From Viridibacterium curvum (GTDB lineage: Bacteria > Pseudomonadota > Gammaproteobacteria > Burkholderiales > Rhodocyclaceae), in contig NZ_BAABLD010000008.1 of NCBI RefSeq assembly GCF_039544165.1, forward strand, positions 372,001 through 436,000: DNA of 64,000 nt, read 5' to 3'. A model generated the notes under the pieces. The model was given only the letters and a program-made list of their open reading frames with translations. It was not told where the DNA came from and searched no databases. How positions within the stretch are numbered: position 1 is the stretch's first letter; every line of letters begins with the position of its first letter. Shown here in pieces: positions 1 to 7,684 of the stretch. The position numbers and the translations under genes are program-made.

Positions 1-416
1 ATGGCCGGGATGTCGTAGCCCGCGCTTTCGTTCAGCAGGGCGTGACCGAGGAAGTATTCGGCCAGACTCATCCACACCGGCACACCCCAAGTCTCGGCAA
101 GCCACTGCGCACAGCCGGCGTGGTCCGGGTGGTAATGAGTCAGCACGATCTGGCAGGGCTGGTCACCGGTCGAGGCAAGGATGCCCTCCCACAGCTCGCG
201 CGTCGGCGCGTCACCGAGACCCGTGTCGACAATCACCGTCTCGTCGCCCTCACCCAGCAACCACAGGTTGATGTGGTTGAGGCTGAACGGCAGGGGCATA
301 CTCAACCAGCGGATGCCGGGGGCAATGGGGATCAGGGTACCGGGTGCGGGGCGGGTGCTGACCGGGTAGCTCAGCGCTGCGCGGGCCGCGGCGGGATTCT
401 CGGGCTTGCTCGACAT
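1..416 (-). CDS. Metallo-beta-lactamase-fold hydrolase, C-terminal part outside the window
   Basis: The reading frame begins with ATG at 416 (Met-Ser-Ser-Lys) and stays open to base 1, so only the first 138 residues are present. It shows the metallo-beta-lactamase signature THYHPDH at residues 93-99, preceded by a VDTG strand-loop near 63-66, as in glyoxalase II and related hydrolases that bind two zinc or iron ions. The substrate cannot be told from this part. It is divergent from the SDR gene; the 176-base gap between them should hold both promoters. Family assignment is firm, specific function unknown. Confidence 0.8.
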   Translation of the reverse strand, partial: MSSKPENPAAARAALSYPVSTRPAPGTLIPIAPGIRWLSMPLPFSLNHINLWLLGEGDETVIVDTGLGDAPTRELWEGILASTGDQPCQIVLTHYHPDHAGCAQWLAETWGVPVWMSLAEYFLGHALLNESAGYDIPA

Positions 417-592
417 TCTCTTTGTTGAAACGATGCGTAATCCGGGATTTGTCGGCAGCTTACGCCGAAACTGCAGTCTTGATGCGTTGCAGCAGCCGTT
501 CGTGCTCGCCCTGGCCTGTCTCGAAGGGCAGTTTCTGTTTATCGAAAACAGGCTGAGCAATAGAATCGACCTCCCCACAGGAGGCTTGAACC

Positions 593-1273
593 GTGAAGCC
601 ACGCGTCTTGATCGCCGGCGCCAGCCGGGGCATCGGGCTGGAAATGGCCGTGCAGTACGCAGCCGAAGGCTGGCATGTGATTGCAGCATGTCGCGAGCCC
701 GAGCAGGCCCGCCACTGGCTGCCGCCGACCGTGGACCTGCAGGCCATGGACATCACCCAGGCCGAATCGATCGCCACGCTGGCCTGGCACCTCGACGACG
801 CACCGCTTGACCTGCTGATCGTCAATGCCGGCATCTACGGTCCGGACACCGAACATTTCACTGCGCCGTCCGACGAAGAATTCGACCGCGTGATGCGTAC
901 CAACGTGCTGGGTGCGATGCGCGTGATCCAGGCTTTTGCTCCCAACGTGGCGGCGGCCAAGGGCTGCATCGTGTCACTGACGACGCGCATGGCCTCGATG
1001 GCGCAGACCACTACCAGCGCCTTCGGCCTGCTCTACCGTACTTCGAAAGCCGCCCTCAACATGGTGTCGCGCGCAGCAGCGGCGGAATACGGCCCCAAGG
1101 GCGCCATCGTGGTCTGCCTGCACCCGGGCTGGGTGCGCACCGACATGGGGGGCGCCGATGCCACGCTGAGCGTTACAGAGTCCGTCGAGCAGATGCGTCA
1201 CGTCATCGGCTCGCTGGGCCCGGGCGACAATGGTCGCTTCCTCGACCAGAGCGGACGGAGCATCGAATGGTGA
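593..1273 (+). CDS. SDR-family NAD(P)-dependent oxidoreductase
   Basis: A 226-residue classical short-chain dehydrogenase/reductase. The cofactor motif GASRGIG is at residues 9-15, NAG at 78-80, and the catalytic YxxxK is Tyr148-Lys152. The start is GTG at 593, chosen because a perfect Shine-Dalgarno AGGAGG lies at 579-584 with 8 bases spacing; a TAGAAT hexamer at 561-566 could be a -10 box. The gene overlaps the next by 7 bases and leads a run of co-directional genes with the HCCA-isomerase-like protein and an exported hydrolase. The substrate is unknown; related proteins act on small carbonyl compounds. Confidence 0.85.
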   Translation: MKPRVLIAGASRGIGLEMAVQYAAEGWHVIAACREPEQARHWLPPTVDLQAMDITQAESIATLAWHLDDAPLDLLIVNAGIYGPDTEHFTAPSDEEFDRVMRTNVLGAMRVIQAFAPNVAAAKGCIVSLTTRMASMAQTTTSAFGLLYRTSKAALNMVSRAAAAEYGPKGAIVVCLHPGWVRTDMGGADATLSVTESVEQMRHVIGSLGPGDNGRFLDQSGRSIEW

Positions 1274-1911
1274 GCGTCGCAGCAGTACCGGGCGATGCGG
1301 CGGGCGAGTTGCTGGCGCCGATCGACTTCTACTTCGATTTCTCCTCGCCCTACGGCTACCTCGCCAGCGAATTGATCGACGCTGTCGGTGCGCGGCACGG
1401 ACGCCGGGTCGTGTGGCATGCCGTGCTGCTCGGCGCCGCCTTCCGCGCCACCGGCGGCCAGCCGCCATCGCAGCAACCGATCAAGGGCGATTACTTCCGC
1501 ACGGATTTCCAGCGTTCAGCCCGTTACCACGACATCCCGTTGCGCATGCCGGCAGGCTTTCCGGTCTCCAGCCTGCATGCGACCCGCAGCTTCGCCTGGT
1601 TGGGGCAACAGGACGAAGCGCTGGCGCGCCGTTTCGCGCATGCCGTGTTCCGTGCCTATTTCACTGCCGAGCGCCCCATCGACCAGCTCGATACGGTGCT
1701 GGACATCGCGCGCAGCCTGGGCATTGACCGCGCCGCGCTGGCTGAAGCACTGACGACGCAATCGCTGAAGGATGCCACGCGGCTCGCCAACGACCGCGCA
1801 CTCGCGCGCGGCGTATTCGGCTCGCCATTCTTCATCGTCGATGGCGAATCCTTCTGGGGCGTAGACAGATTGCCGCAGCTGGAACGCTGGCTCAGCGAGG
1901 GGGGCTTCTGA
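1267..1911 (+). CDS. 2-hydroxychromene-2-carboxylate isomerase family (DsbA-like fold)
   Basis: A 214-residue thioredoxin-fold protein of the kappa-GST/HCCA-isomerase family. The N-terminal motif DFSSPYGY at residues 24-31 replaces the redox CxxC with Ser, as in glutathione-dependent 2-hydroxychromene-2-carboxylate isomerases. The C-terminal FGSPFFIVDGE and FWG..RL pattern is also typical. In naphthalene pathways such enzymes isomerise a ring-cleavage product, but no naphthalene genes are nearby, so the substrate is open. It overlaps the SDR upstream (7 bases) and shares one base with the hydrolase downstream, so the three are probably co-translated. Confidence 0.8.
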   Translation: MVSVAAVPGDAAGELLAPIDFYFDFSSPYGYLASELIDAVGARHGRRVVWHAVLLGAAFRATGGQPPSQQPIKGDYFRTDFQRSARYHDIPLRMPAGFPVSSLHATRSFAWLGQQDEALARRFAHAVFRAYFTAERPIDQLDTVLDIARSLGIDRAALAEALTTQSLKDATRLANDRALARGVFGSPFFIVDGESFWGVDRLPQLERWLSEGGF

Positions 1912-3074
1912 TGCGGCCCCCGTGGCGCCGCCTGCTGGCGGCCTGCCTTTCGTGCTGTGCCTGTAGCCTCGTTGCCGCGCAGGACACGCAGAACTGGCTC
2001 AACGAAAGCTGGGTGCGCGTACCGGTCACAGTGACCCAGGCCAACGACACACCTCTCAACAGCACGATGCAGATCACGCGTTATCGCCCCGAAGGCAAAG
2101 GGCCGTTCCCGCTGGTCATCATCAACCACGGGCGCTCGACCGAGAACCGTGACTCGCCGCCACGCCAGCGCATGGACTACCTCGCCGCCTACTTCGTGCG
2201 ACGCGGCTTTGCGGTGCTGGTGCCGACACGGGTCGGCTATGGCGAGTCGGCCTTCGAAGCCGACCCCGAGGCCTCGGGTCAATGTCGCAATCGCAACTAC
2301 AACGCGGCGCTGCGCCCGGCTGTCGAGCAGATCAGCGCAACGCTCACCTACGCAAGGAGCCAGGACTGGATCGACACCCGTCGCCACTGGGTCGCCGGCG
2401 TCTCGGTTGGCGGTATCGCCTCGGTGGCCTACGCAGCAACGCGCCCCGAAGGGTTGGAGGCCTACATCAACTTCAGCGGTGGCGCCGGCGGTAATCCCGT
2501 GACGCGCCCGGGCGAGCCCTGCCAGCCGGAAAAACTGGCAGCCGTCTTCGAAAGCGCGGGCAGCCGCATCCAGGTACCCGGCCTCTGGCTGTATGCGCAG
2601 AACGACCGTTACTTCAGCAAGCAGCACGTGCAGAGCTGGTTCGCCCGCTATGCGCAGACCAACCAGCAGGCCCGCCTCGAAATGCTGCCCGCGGTCGGTG
2701 ACGACGGCCACACCCTTGCCAGCGCCGCCCCCCAGCTTTGGCGTCCGCTGCTGGACCGTTTCCTGGCGAAGCTCGACGTCGCCGCGCCGCGTGTGGCGAG
2801 CGCCCAGTCCCCCAGCGGCTTCGCCCGTATCGACGACGTGCAGGCCGTGCCCTGGATCAGCAACCACATGCGCAACGCGCAGTACCCGGCCTTCCTCGCC
2901 AGCGACCGGCCACGCGCCTTCGCCATTGCGCGCGACGGTACCGTCGGCTGGGCCAGCACGCCACGCGACGCCGTAGCGCAGGCCCTGAAGTTCTGCCAGC
3001 GCAAGACGAACGAAGCCTGCATGCTCTACGCTGTAGACGACGATGTCGTCTGGGCCCCACCCGCTACACCATGA
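1911..3074 (+). CDS. Exported alpha/beta hydrolase, dienelactone-hydrolase-like
   Basis: A 387-residue protein with an N-terminal signal peptide (RR near residues 6-7, hydrophobic stretch about 8-23, cleavage probably after the Ala-Ala at 22-23), so likely periplasmic. The nucleophile elbow GVSVGG is at 163-168 (Ser165); NDRYF near 231-235 and DGHT with His267 fit the rest of a catalytic triad. The C-terminal 90 or so residues form an extra domain with Cys near the end. Substrate unknown; ester or peptide-like substrates are possible. The stop overlaps the start of the DUF1289 gene by 4 bases (ATGA). Confidence 0.75.
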   Translation: MRPPWRRLLAACLSCCACSLVAAQDTQNWLNESWVRVPVTVTQANDTPLNSTMQITRYRPEGKGPFPLVIINHGRSTENRDSPPRQRMDYLAAYFVRRGFAVLVPTRVGYGESAFEADPEASGQCRNRNYNAALRPAVEQISATLTYARSQDWIDTRRHWVAGVSVGGIASVAYAATRPEGLEAYINFSGGAGGNPVTRPGEPCQPEKLAAVFESAGSRIQVPGLWLYAQNDRYFSKQHVQSWFARYAQTNQQARLEMLPAVGDDGHTLASAAPQLWRPLLDRFLAKLDVAAPRVASAQSPSGFARIDDVQAVPWISNHMRNAQYPAFLASDRPRAFAIARDGTVGWASTPRDAVAQALKFCQRKTNEACMLYAVDDDVVWAPPATP

Positions 3075-3295
3075 CCACCGACGCACCGCCCTCACCCTGC
3101 ATCCGTGTCTGCTGCCTCGACGATCAGGATGTCTGCCTGGGCTGCTTCAGAACCCTTGAAGAGATTACCGGCTGGCGCGACAAGGACGCCGGGACACAGC
3201 ACGCGATCCTCGCCAGGTGCGACGAGCGCCGCCGCGAACACGACGCGCGCTTCCCACCTTTCAAGGCCAGCACCCCCACTTCGAAACCTCGCTAA
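3071..3295 (+). CDS. DUF1289 family small Cys-rich protein
   Basis: A 74-residue protein starting at ATG 3071 inside the ATGA overlap with the preceding hydrolase. It has the DUF1289 pattern: SPCIRVC near residues 8-14, then VCLGCFRTLEEITGW at about 21-35. The conserved Cys residues (10, 14, 22, 25) suggest a small metal or Fe-S site, but the function of the family is not known. Coupling to the upstream hydrolase suggests shared expression only. Confidence 0.8.
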   Translation: MTTDAPPSPCIRVCCLDDQDVCLGCFRTLEEITGWRDKDAGTQHAILARCDERRREHDARFPPFKASTPTSKPR

Positions 3296-3400
3296 CTGCG
3301 TGCCGGAAGGCGCAATGCGGCAAGGAGTCCGCACTGCCGGGGTGAACACGCCCAGCGGTCTTTCGCGTATCTTTGGCGCGTCATCCCCCAGCGTCCTGCC

Positions 3401-4246
3401 ATGCAGCTCACCCTCATCAGCGGCCTCTCCGGTTCGGGCAAATCGATTGCCCTCAACGTGCTGGAAGACGCCGGCTACTACTGCGTCGACAACCTGCCGG
3501 CCACCTTGCTGCCGCAGCTGGTGAGCTACCTGTCGTCAACCGGGTATGAGCGCGTGGGCGTGGCCATCGATGTGCGCTCGGGCGCCAGCATCGCGGCTGT
3601 ACCCCAACTGGTGGACCTGCTGCGCAACATGGTGGCCGACGTGCGCTTCCTGTTCCTCGATTCGCGCGACGACACGCTGATTGCACGCTTCTCGGAAACT
3701 CGGCGCCGCCACCCCCTGGCCGGCGAAGGCATCACCATCGGCGAAGCCATCGCCCACGAACGCGAACTGCTCGGCGATATCGGCGAGCTGGGCCACCGCA
3801 TCGACACCAGCAACATCCTGCCGAATACCCTGCGCGCCTGGATCAAGGACATGATCAAGGCCGATCCCAACAAGGGCCTGACCCTGCTGTTCCAGTCCTT
3901 CGGTTTCAAGCACGGCATCCCGGTCGACGCCGACATGGTGTTCGATGTGCGTTGCCTGCCCAACCCTTACTACACGCTGGCCTTGCGCCCACTGACGGGT
4001 TGTGACCAACCCGTCATCGACTTCCTCGAAAACGTGCCCGAAGTGCACAAGATGGCGCAAGACATCGAGCGCTTCGTCGGCGAGTGGCTGCCTTCGTTCG
4101 TCCGCGATGGCCGCAGCTACTTCACGGTCGCCATCGGCTGTACCGGCGGCCAGCATCGCTCGGTTTACCTCGCCGAACGCCTTGCAAAAGCCTTCGCCCC
4201 ACACGTGCCGGTGCTGGTGCGACACCGGTCACGCAAAACGGAGTAA
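3401..4246 (+). CDS. rapZ: RNase adapter protein RapZ
   Basis: A 281-residue protein that matches RapZ (YvcJ) in length and motifs: Walker A GLSGSGKS at residues 8-15, the N-terminal NVLEDAGYYCVDNLP stretch, and the C-terminal IGCTGGQHRSV motif near 247-257. In enterobacteria RapZ presents the sRNA GlmZ to RNase E and senses glucosamine-6-phosphate. In betaproteobacteria it often lies with the hprK/ptsN group, but none of those genes are seen here. No strong Shine-Dalgarno precedes ATG 3401. The 105 bases upstream contain no clear promoter. Confidence 0.95.
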   Translation: MQLTLISGLSGSGKSIALNVLEDAGYYCVDNLPATLLPQLVSYLSSTGYERVGVAIDVRSGASIAAVPQLVDLLRNMVADVRFLFLDSRDDTLIARFSETRRRHPLAGEGITIGEAIAHERELLGDIGELGHRIDTSNILPNTLRAWIKDMIKADPNKGLTLLFQSFGFKHGIPVDADMVFDVRCLPNPYYTLALRPLTGCDQPVIDFLENVPEVHKMAQDIERFVGEWLPSFVRDGRSYFTVAIGCTGGQHRSVYLAERLAKAFAPHVPVLVRHRSRKTE

Positions 4247-4253
4247 GGCGGCC

Positions 4254-4655
4254 ATGCAGCCCGCGCGCGCCACGCACCTCACGTCCTGGCTTCGGCTGTT
4301 TCGCCCTGGCGACGTATTGACCCTGGTGCTGTGCGCCGCATTCACTGCCTTCGTCACGCTGCATTTCTGGTCCCCCGATACGCCGCGTCAGGCCATCGTG
4401 CGTGTCGGCGGTCAGCAGGTCGCCAGCCTGTCGCTCGATACGCCGCGGCAGTTCGAAGTGCGCGGCCCGCTGGGCGTCACGCGTATCGAGATCGAACCGG
4501 GACGCGCACGTGTCGCTTCGGATCCCGGCCCTCGTCAATACTGCGTCAAGCAAGGCTGGCTGAGTCGCGTCGGCGCCATCGCAATCTGCGCACCCAACGA
4601 GGTAAGCCTGATGCTCGAAGGGCGCAGCGGGCAATTCGACTCGATGAGCTATTGA
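4254..4655 (+). CDS. NusG domain II-containing membrane-anchored protein
   Basis: A 133-residue protein with one N-terminal transmembrane segment (about residues 21-38) and an extracytoplasmic domain with the NusG_II-like pattern: IEIEPGRARVASDPGPRQYC, then a Cys near 111 (ICAPNEV). Such proteins occur next to Gx-transporter (heptaprenyl diphosphate synthase component I-like) membrane proteins, exactly as here, and are often found with flavin-transfer or Rnf-associated genes. It starts 7 bases after rapZ and its stop abuts the next start codon, so the two membrane genes are probably translated together. Confidence 0.75.
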   Translation: MQPARATHLTSWLRLFRPGDVLTLVLCAAFTAFVTLHFWSPDTPRQAIVRVGGQQVASLSLDTPRQFEVRGPLGVTRIEIEPGRARVASDPGPRQYCVKQGWLSRVGAIAICAPNEVSLMLEGRSGQFDSMSY

Positions 4656-5168
4656 ATGCAGCTTCACGCTGACGCTTCGGATTACCGCATCGCGCGGTAT
4701 GCCACCGCAGCCATCATGCTGTCGGTCGCCGAAGCCGCTCTGCCCTCGCCCCTGCCCGGGGTCAAACCCGGCCTCGCCAATATCGTGGTGCTCATCGTGC
4801 TGTGGCGCCACGGCTGGCGTGATGCGGCCTGGGTCGCGCTGCTGCGTGTCTTCGCCAGCAGCCTGCTGCTGGGCCAACTGCTGGCTCCCGGCTTTTTCCT
4901 CAGTCTCGCGGGCAGCCTCAGCAGCCTGCTGGTGCTGGCCCTCGCGGCACGCCTGCCGCGCCGCGTCTTCGGGCCGGTCAGCGTCAGCCTGCTGGCCGCC
5001 TACGCCCACATCGCCGGCCAACTGGTGCTGGCGCGACTATGGCTGGTCCCGCATGACGGACTATGGCATCTGGCGCCAGTTTTCGGGCTTGCGGCGCTGA
5101 TCTTCGGCTGCGTCAACGGCCTCGTTGCAGCCCGCCTGCTGCAAAGCGGTTCCGCGATCGCCCCCTGA
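4656..5168 (+). CDS. Gx transporter family membrane protein (Hpre_diP_synt_I type)
   Basis: A 170-residue hydrophobic protein with about five membrane segments and the N-terminal VAEAALPSPLPGVKPGLANIV motif typical of the Gx/heptaprenyl-diphosphate-synthase-component-I family (ECF-transporter S-component-like). The start ATG directly follows the TGA of the NusG-II gene. In other bacteria this pair accompanies FMN transferase (ApbE) genes, which are not seen here. The actual substrate is unknown. Confidence 0.75.
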   Translation: MQLHADASDYRIARYATAAIMLSVAEAALPSPLPGVKPGLANIVVLIVLWRHGWRDAAWVALLRVFASSLLLGQLLAPGFFLSLAGSLSSLLVLALAARLPRRVFGPVSVSLLAAYAHIAGQLVLARLWLVPHDGLWHLAPVFGLAALIFGCVNGLVAARLLQSGSAIAP

Positions 5169-5196
5169 AAAAACAAGGGGCCGCTTCGCGGCCCCT
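5168..5196 (-). terminator. Rho-independent terminator of the FKBP transcript
   Basis: Perfect 9-base stem AGGGGCCGC / GCGGCCCCT with a 3-base loop at 5176-5196. On the minus strand it is followed by a T-rich run (A-run at 5168-5173 on the plus strand). It lies 23 bases after the FKBP stop codon. Confidence 0.85.
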
Positions 5197-5218
5197 GGGC
5201 GATCAGCTTGATACCGCG

Positions 5219-5950
5219 TTACTTCTTCGGCGCTTCAGCCGGTGCCGAAGCGGCCGGCGGTGCCGCCTTGAAGCTCAGCAACTCAACTTCAAACTGCAGC
5301 GTCGCGCCCGGCGGGATCGCGGCGCCAGCGCCGTTGTCACCGTAAGCGATGGCAGCCGGGCAAACCAGCTTGGCCTTGCCGCCAGCCTTCATCTTCTGCA
5401 CGCCTTCACCCCAGCACTTGATGACGCCGGTCAGCGGGAACTCGATCGGCTCGCCGCGCTTGTAAGAGCTGTCGAACTCCTTGCCGTCAATCAGCGTGCC
5501 ACGGTAATGCACCTTCACGATGTCGGAAGCGCCGGGATTGGGGCCCGTACCTTCCTTCTGCGAGACATAGATCAGGCCCGAAGCCGTCTTCACAGCGCCC
5601 GGTTCCTTGGCAGCCTTGTCGGCAAATGCCTTGCCGGCAGCGGCGATCTTGTTGGTGAAGGCTACACGACGAGCCTGAGCAAGCGGCTGGATGCGCGGGC
5701 CATAAGCTTCCATGTCGACGGTCAGCTTCTTGTCCTGCACCGAGTCGGCGATGCCCTTCTGGATCAGTGCCAATTCGGCCGCGCTCGGCGAGAACACCTT
5801 GAGCTGCTGGCCCAGCACCACGCCCACGGCGTAGAGCGTCTTCTGGTCGTCGTTCATGCCGGACTTCTCGGCAGCCGGAGCCGACTGGTCAGCAGCAAAA
5901 GCACTGCCCATGGCAGCAAGGGTCAGCAGGGCAACAAGCGTCTTTTTCAT
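5219..5950 (-). CDS. Periplasmic FKBP-type peptidyl-prolyl cis-trans isomerase
   Basis: A 243-residue protein. The signal peptide is residues 1-20 (MKKTLVALLTL, AFA-A cleavage). An FKBP_N dimerisation region spans about 35-118 and the FKBP catalytic domain about 125-228, with VHYRGTLIDGKEFDSS, the conserved PIEFPL and GVIKCW, and LVCPAAIAYGDNGAG. An Ala/Pro-rich tail follows. It resembles FkpA/Mip-type chaperone-isomerases that help outer-membrane and periplasmic protein folding. The start at 5950 overlaps the stop of the upstream metallopeptidase (ATGA), so translation of the two is likely coupled. Confidence 0.93.
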   Translation of the reverse strand: MKKTLVALLTLAAMGSAFAADQSAPAAEKSGMNDDQKTLYAVGVVLGQQLKVFSPSAAELALIQKGIADSVQDKKLTVDMEAYGPRIQPLAQARRVAFTNKIAAAGKAFADKAAKEPGAVKTASGLIYVSQKEGTGPNPGASDIVKVHYRGTLIDGKEFDSSYKRGEPIEFPLTGVIKCWGEGVQKMKAGGKAKLVCPAAIAYGDNGAGAAIPPGATLQFEVELLSFKAAPPAASAPAEAPKK

Positions 5951-7569
5951 GGAATTCCCGGAGTGAATGCGTTGAAGTGGGACAGCACAGGTGCGCGATA
6001 GTGCCACGAATCGGCGACCCGCAGGCGTTCGGCCAGCTGCTCGGAAAACCGCTCCGCCGACAGGCCGAAACTGCTTGCAAAGACCTCTCCGGGATCCGCC
6101 GCCGTCTTCGTCGCACGCACCCACTCCGCAATGCGAGCCCAGCCGCTCTTCTGGACCAGCAGTTCGGCAGCGCTGACGACCTGCCCCAGCACGACAGCCG
6201 CGCCATGCTCGCGCTGGGCTTGCCGGTAGGCGTCGGTGGTCGCCAGTGTTACCAGTGCGGGCAACGCACGTTTTGCCGCACGCAGTTGCTCCTGTCGCAG
6301 CTGCTGGCTGGCCGCCGACGAACGCAGACCCATGGTCTCCAGGCACAGGCTGGCCATGTATTCACGCAGACCGAATGCCATCCAGGCAAACTGGCCCCTG
6401 CTGTTCCCTGCCAGCTGCAGGTGGCGCCCCACCAGCAGCGATGCCGTGGAAGCGGCCAGGCGCTCGTCCGTACTCAGGCGTCCCGCATCCAGGATGGCCA
6501 CACTGCCCTGCCAGATGGATGTGCTGCCGCGCACGGAGCGCTCTGCATCTGCCACCGTGTAGCCAAGCTCACGAACGAGAAGCTGAGCCATCTCTTCACT
6601 GTCTTCCGCCAGAAAAATCCGCATGCTGATCGTCAGACCCTCTCCCAGATGCTCGCTGAGCAGGCGCTGGGTCTGTGCATGGGCGGCCTCGATGACCGCA
6701 GCCTTGTCCGCGGCAACGCGCCCGGCCACAACCTCCACGGCCTTGCCGCCTGCGTAGGCGCGCTGCAACCATTCCGGAAATTCGCGATGGAAATCGCGTT
6801 GTGTCACACCAAAGCTGTCACGAAAGCACGTGCTTTCACGTGAAAAGGTACCCATGCAACGCATGTAGCCCATCATGGCGGCGGGGAATTCCGCCTCCTT
6901 CTTCTCGGCCAGCGCCATGAACATCAGGTCGGCCATTTCATAGGGCTGGCGACGCTGATCGGTCCAGGTCGTCCACTGCATGAAACTCACCTCACCCAGG
7001 TCCTGCGGTGCAACCGGGTTGCTTGCCATACGCACGGAATTGATGCGATCGAGCTGCCACTTGGCGAAGCTTTGATCGCCAAGGCGGTTGGCCACCAACG
7101 CGCCAACCCAATCGGCCATGCCTTCCTTGATCCAGCGATTGGCGCGCTCCATCCCCGCAGCAGAGCCGATCAGCTTGCCCTGCACGATGTGGGTCAGCTC
7201 ATGCGCCATGACGAACCGTGCGCGCGACAAACCGGTCGGGCTCAGCAGCTTGATATAGATCGTGTTCCGCGCCACACCGGTGACGCCGCCGGTAGCGCGT
7301 GCCGTCAATTCGGCCCTCTCGTGGCTGTAGCCGCCATCCTTGCGCAGGACCTCGTAATAACAAGCCTCCGTAGGGCAGACCACAACCCGGGCATCGATGT
7401 CCTCCGTGAAGCCGAACTCCTGCTTCAGAATGCCGCCGAACGCCTCAATGGTTCGCCGCAGTTCGACAACGAGGGCAGGTGCCACGCCGTCCATGGGTTT
7501 CATCGTCACGCCGGCTTGAGCCCAGGACGACAGGCATGCCAACAAAAAGAACAGGGTCCGACGCACCAT
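5947..7569 (-). CDS. Exported gluzincin-type zinc metallopeptidase, unknown substrate
   Basis: A 540-residue protein from ATG 7569, chosen because it gives a clear signal peptide (MVRRTLFFLLACLSSWAQAG). The zinc-binding HELTH is at residues 123-127, with EGMADW (Glu149) 22 residues after the second His, the HExxH...E arrangement of gluzincin peptidases. The C-terminal half repeats the general look of the first (peptidase-like helical region without HExxH). Cys pairs near 65-70 and about 240-250 suggest disulfides, fitting a periplasmic location. It is followed by the FKBP gene in a 4-base overlap. No closer family could be named. Confidence 0.75.
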   Translation of the reverse strand: MVRRTLFFLLACLSSWAQAGVTMKPMDGVAPALVVELRRTIEAFGGILKQEFGFTEDIDARVVVCPTEACYYEVLRKDGGYSHERAELTARATGGVTGVARNTIYIKLLSPTGLSRARFVMAHELTHIVQGKLIGSAAGMERANRWIKEGMADWVGALVANRLGDQSFAKWQLDRINSVRMASNPVAPQDLGEVSFMQWTTWTDQRRQPYEMADLMFMALAEKKEAEFPAAMMGYMRCMGTFSRESTCFRDSFGVTQRDFHREFPEWLQRAYAGGKAVEVVAGRVAADKAAVIEAAHAQTQRLLSEHLGEGLTISMRIFLAEDSEEMAQLLVRELGYTVADAERSVRGSTSIWQGSVAILDAGRLSTDERLAASTASLLVGRHLQLAGNSRGQFAWMAFGLREYMASLCLETMGLRSSAASQQLRQEQLRAAKRALPALVTLATTDAYRQAQREHGAAVVLGQVVSAAELLVQKSGWARIAEWVRATKTAADPGEVFASSFGLSAERFSEQLAERLRVADSWHYRAPVLSHFNAFTPGIP

Positions 7570-7630
7570 GGGTCTCCAGTTCGGGGTGAGTGCCGGATTA
7601 TGCATCCGGCAAACCGGGTGGCAACAGTTG

Positions 7631-7663
7631 AAAAAAAGCCCTCGTGTCACCACGAGGGCTTTT
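7631..7663 (-). terminator. Terminator of the cys operon (hairpin usable in both directions)
   Basis: A 13-base perfect stem (7634-7646 pairing with 7651-7663, loop TCAC) carrying the core GCCCTCGTG. The minus-strand product ends in seven T, 20 bases beyond the cysN stop. The plus side also ends in TTTT. Confidence 0.9.
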
Positions 7664-7684
7664 CACCGTCTGTCGCATCAAGGC

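Noticed and set aside
1656..3095. A 479-codon minus-strand frame
   Set aside because: Antisense to the exported hydrolase, whose signal peptide, Ser165 and His267 are convincing.
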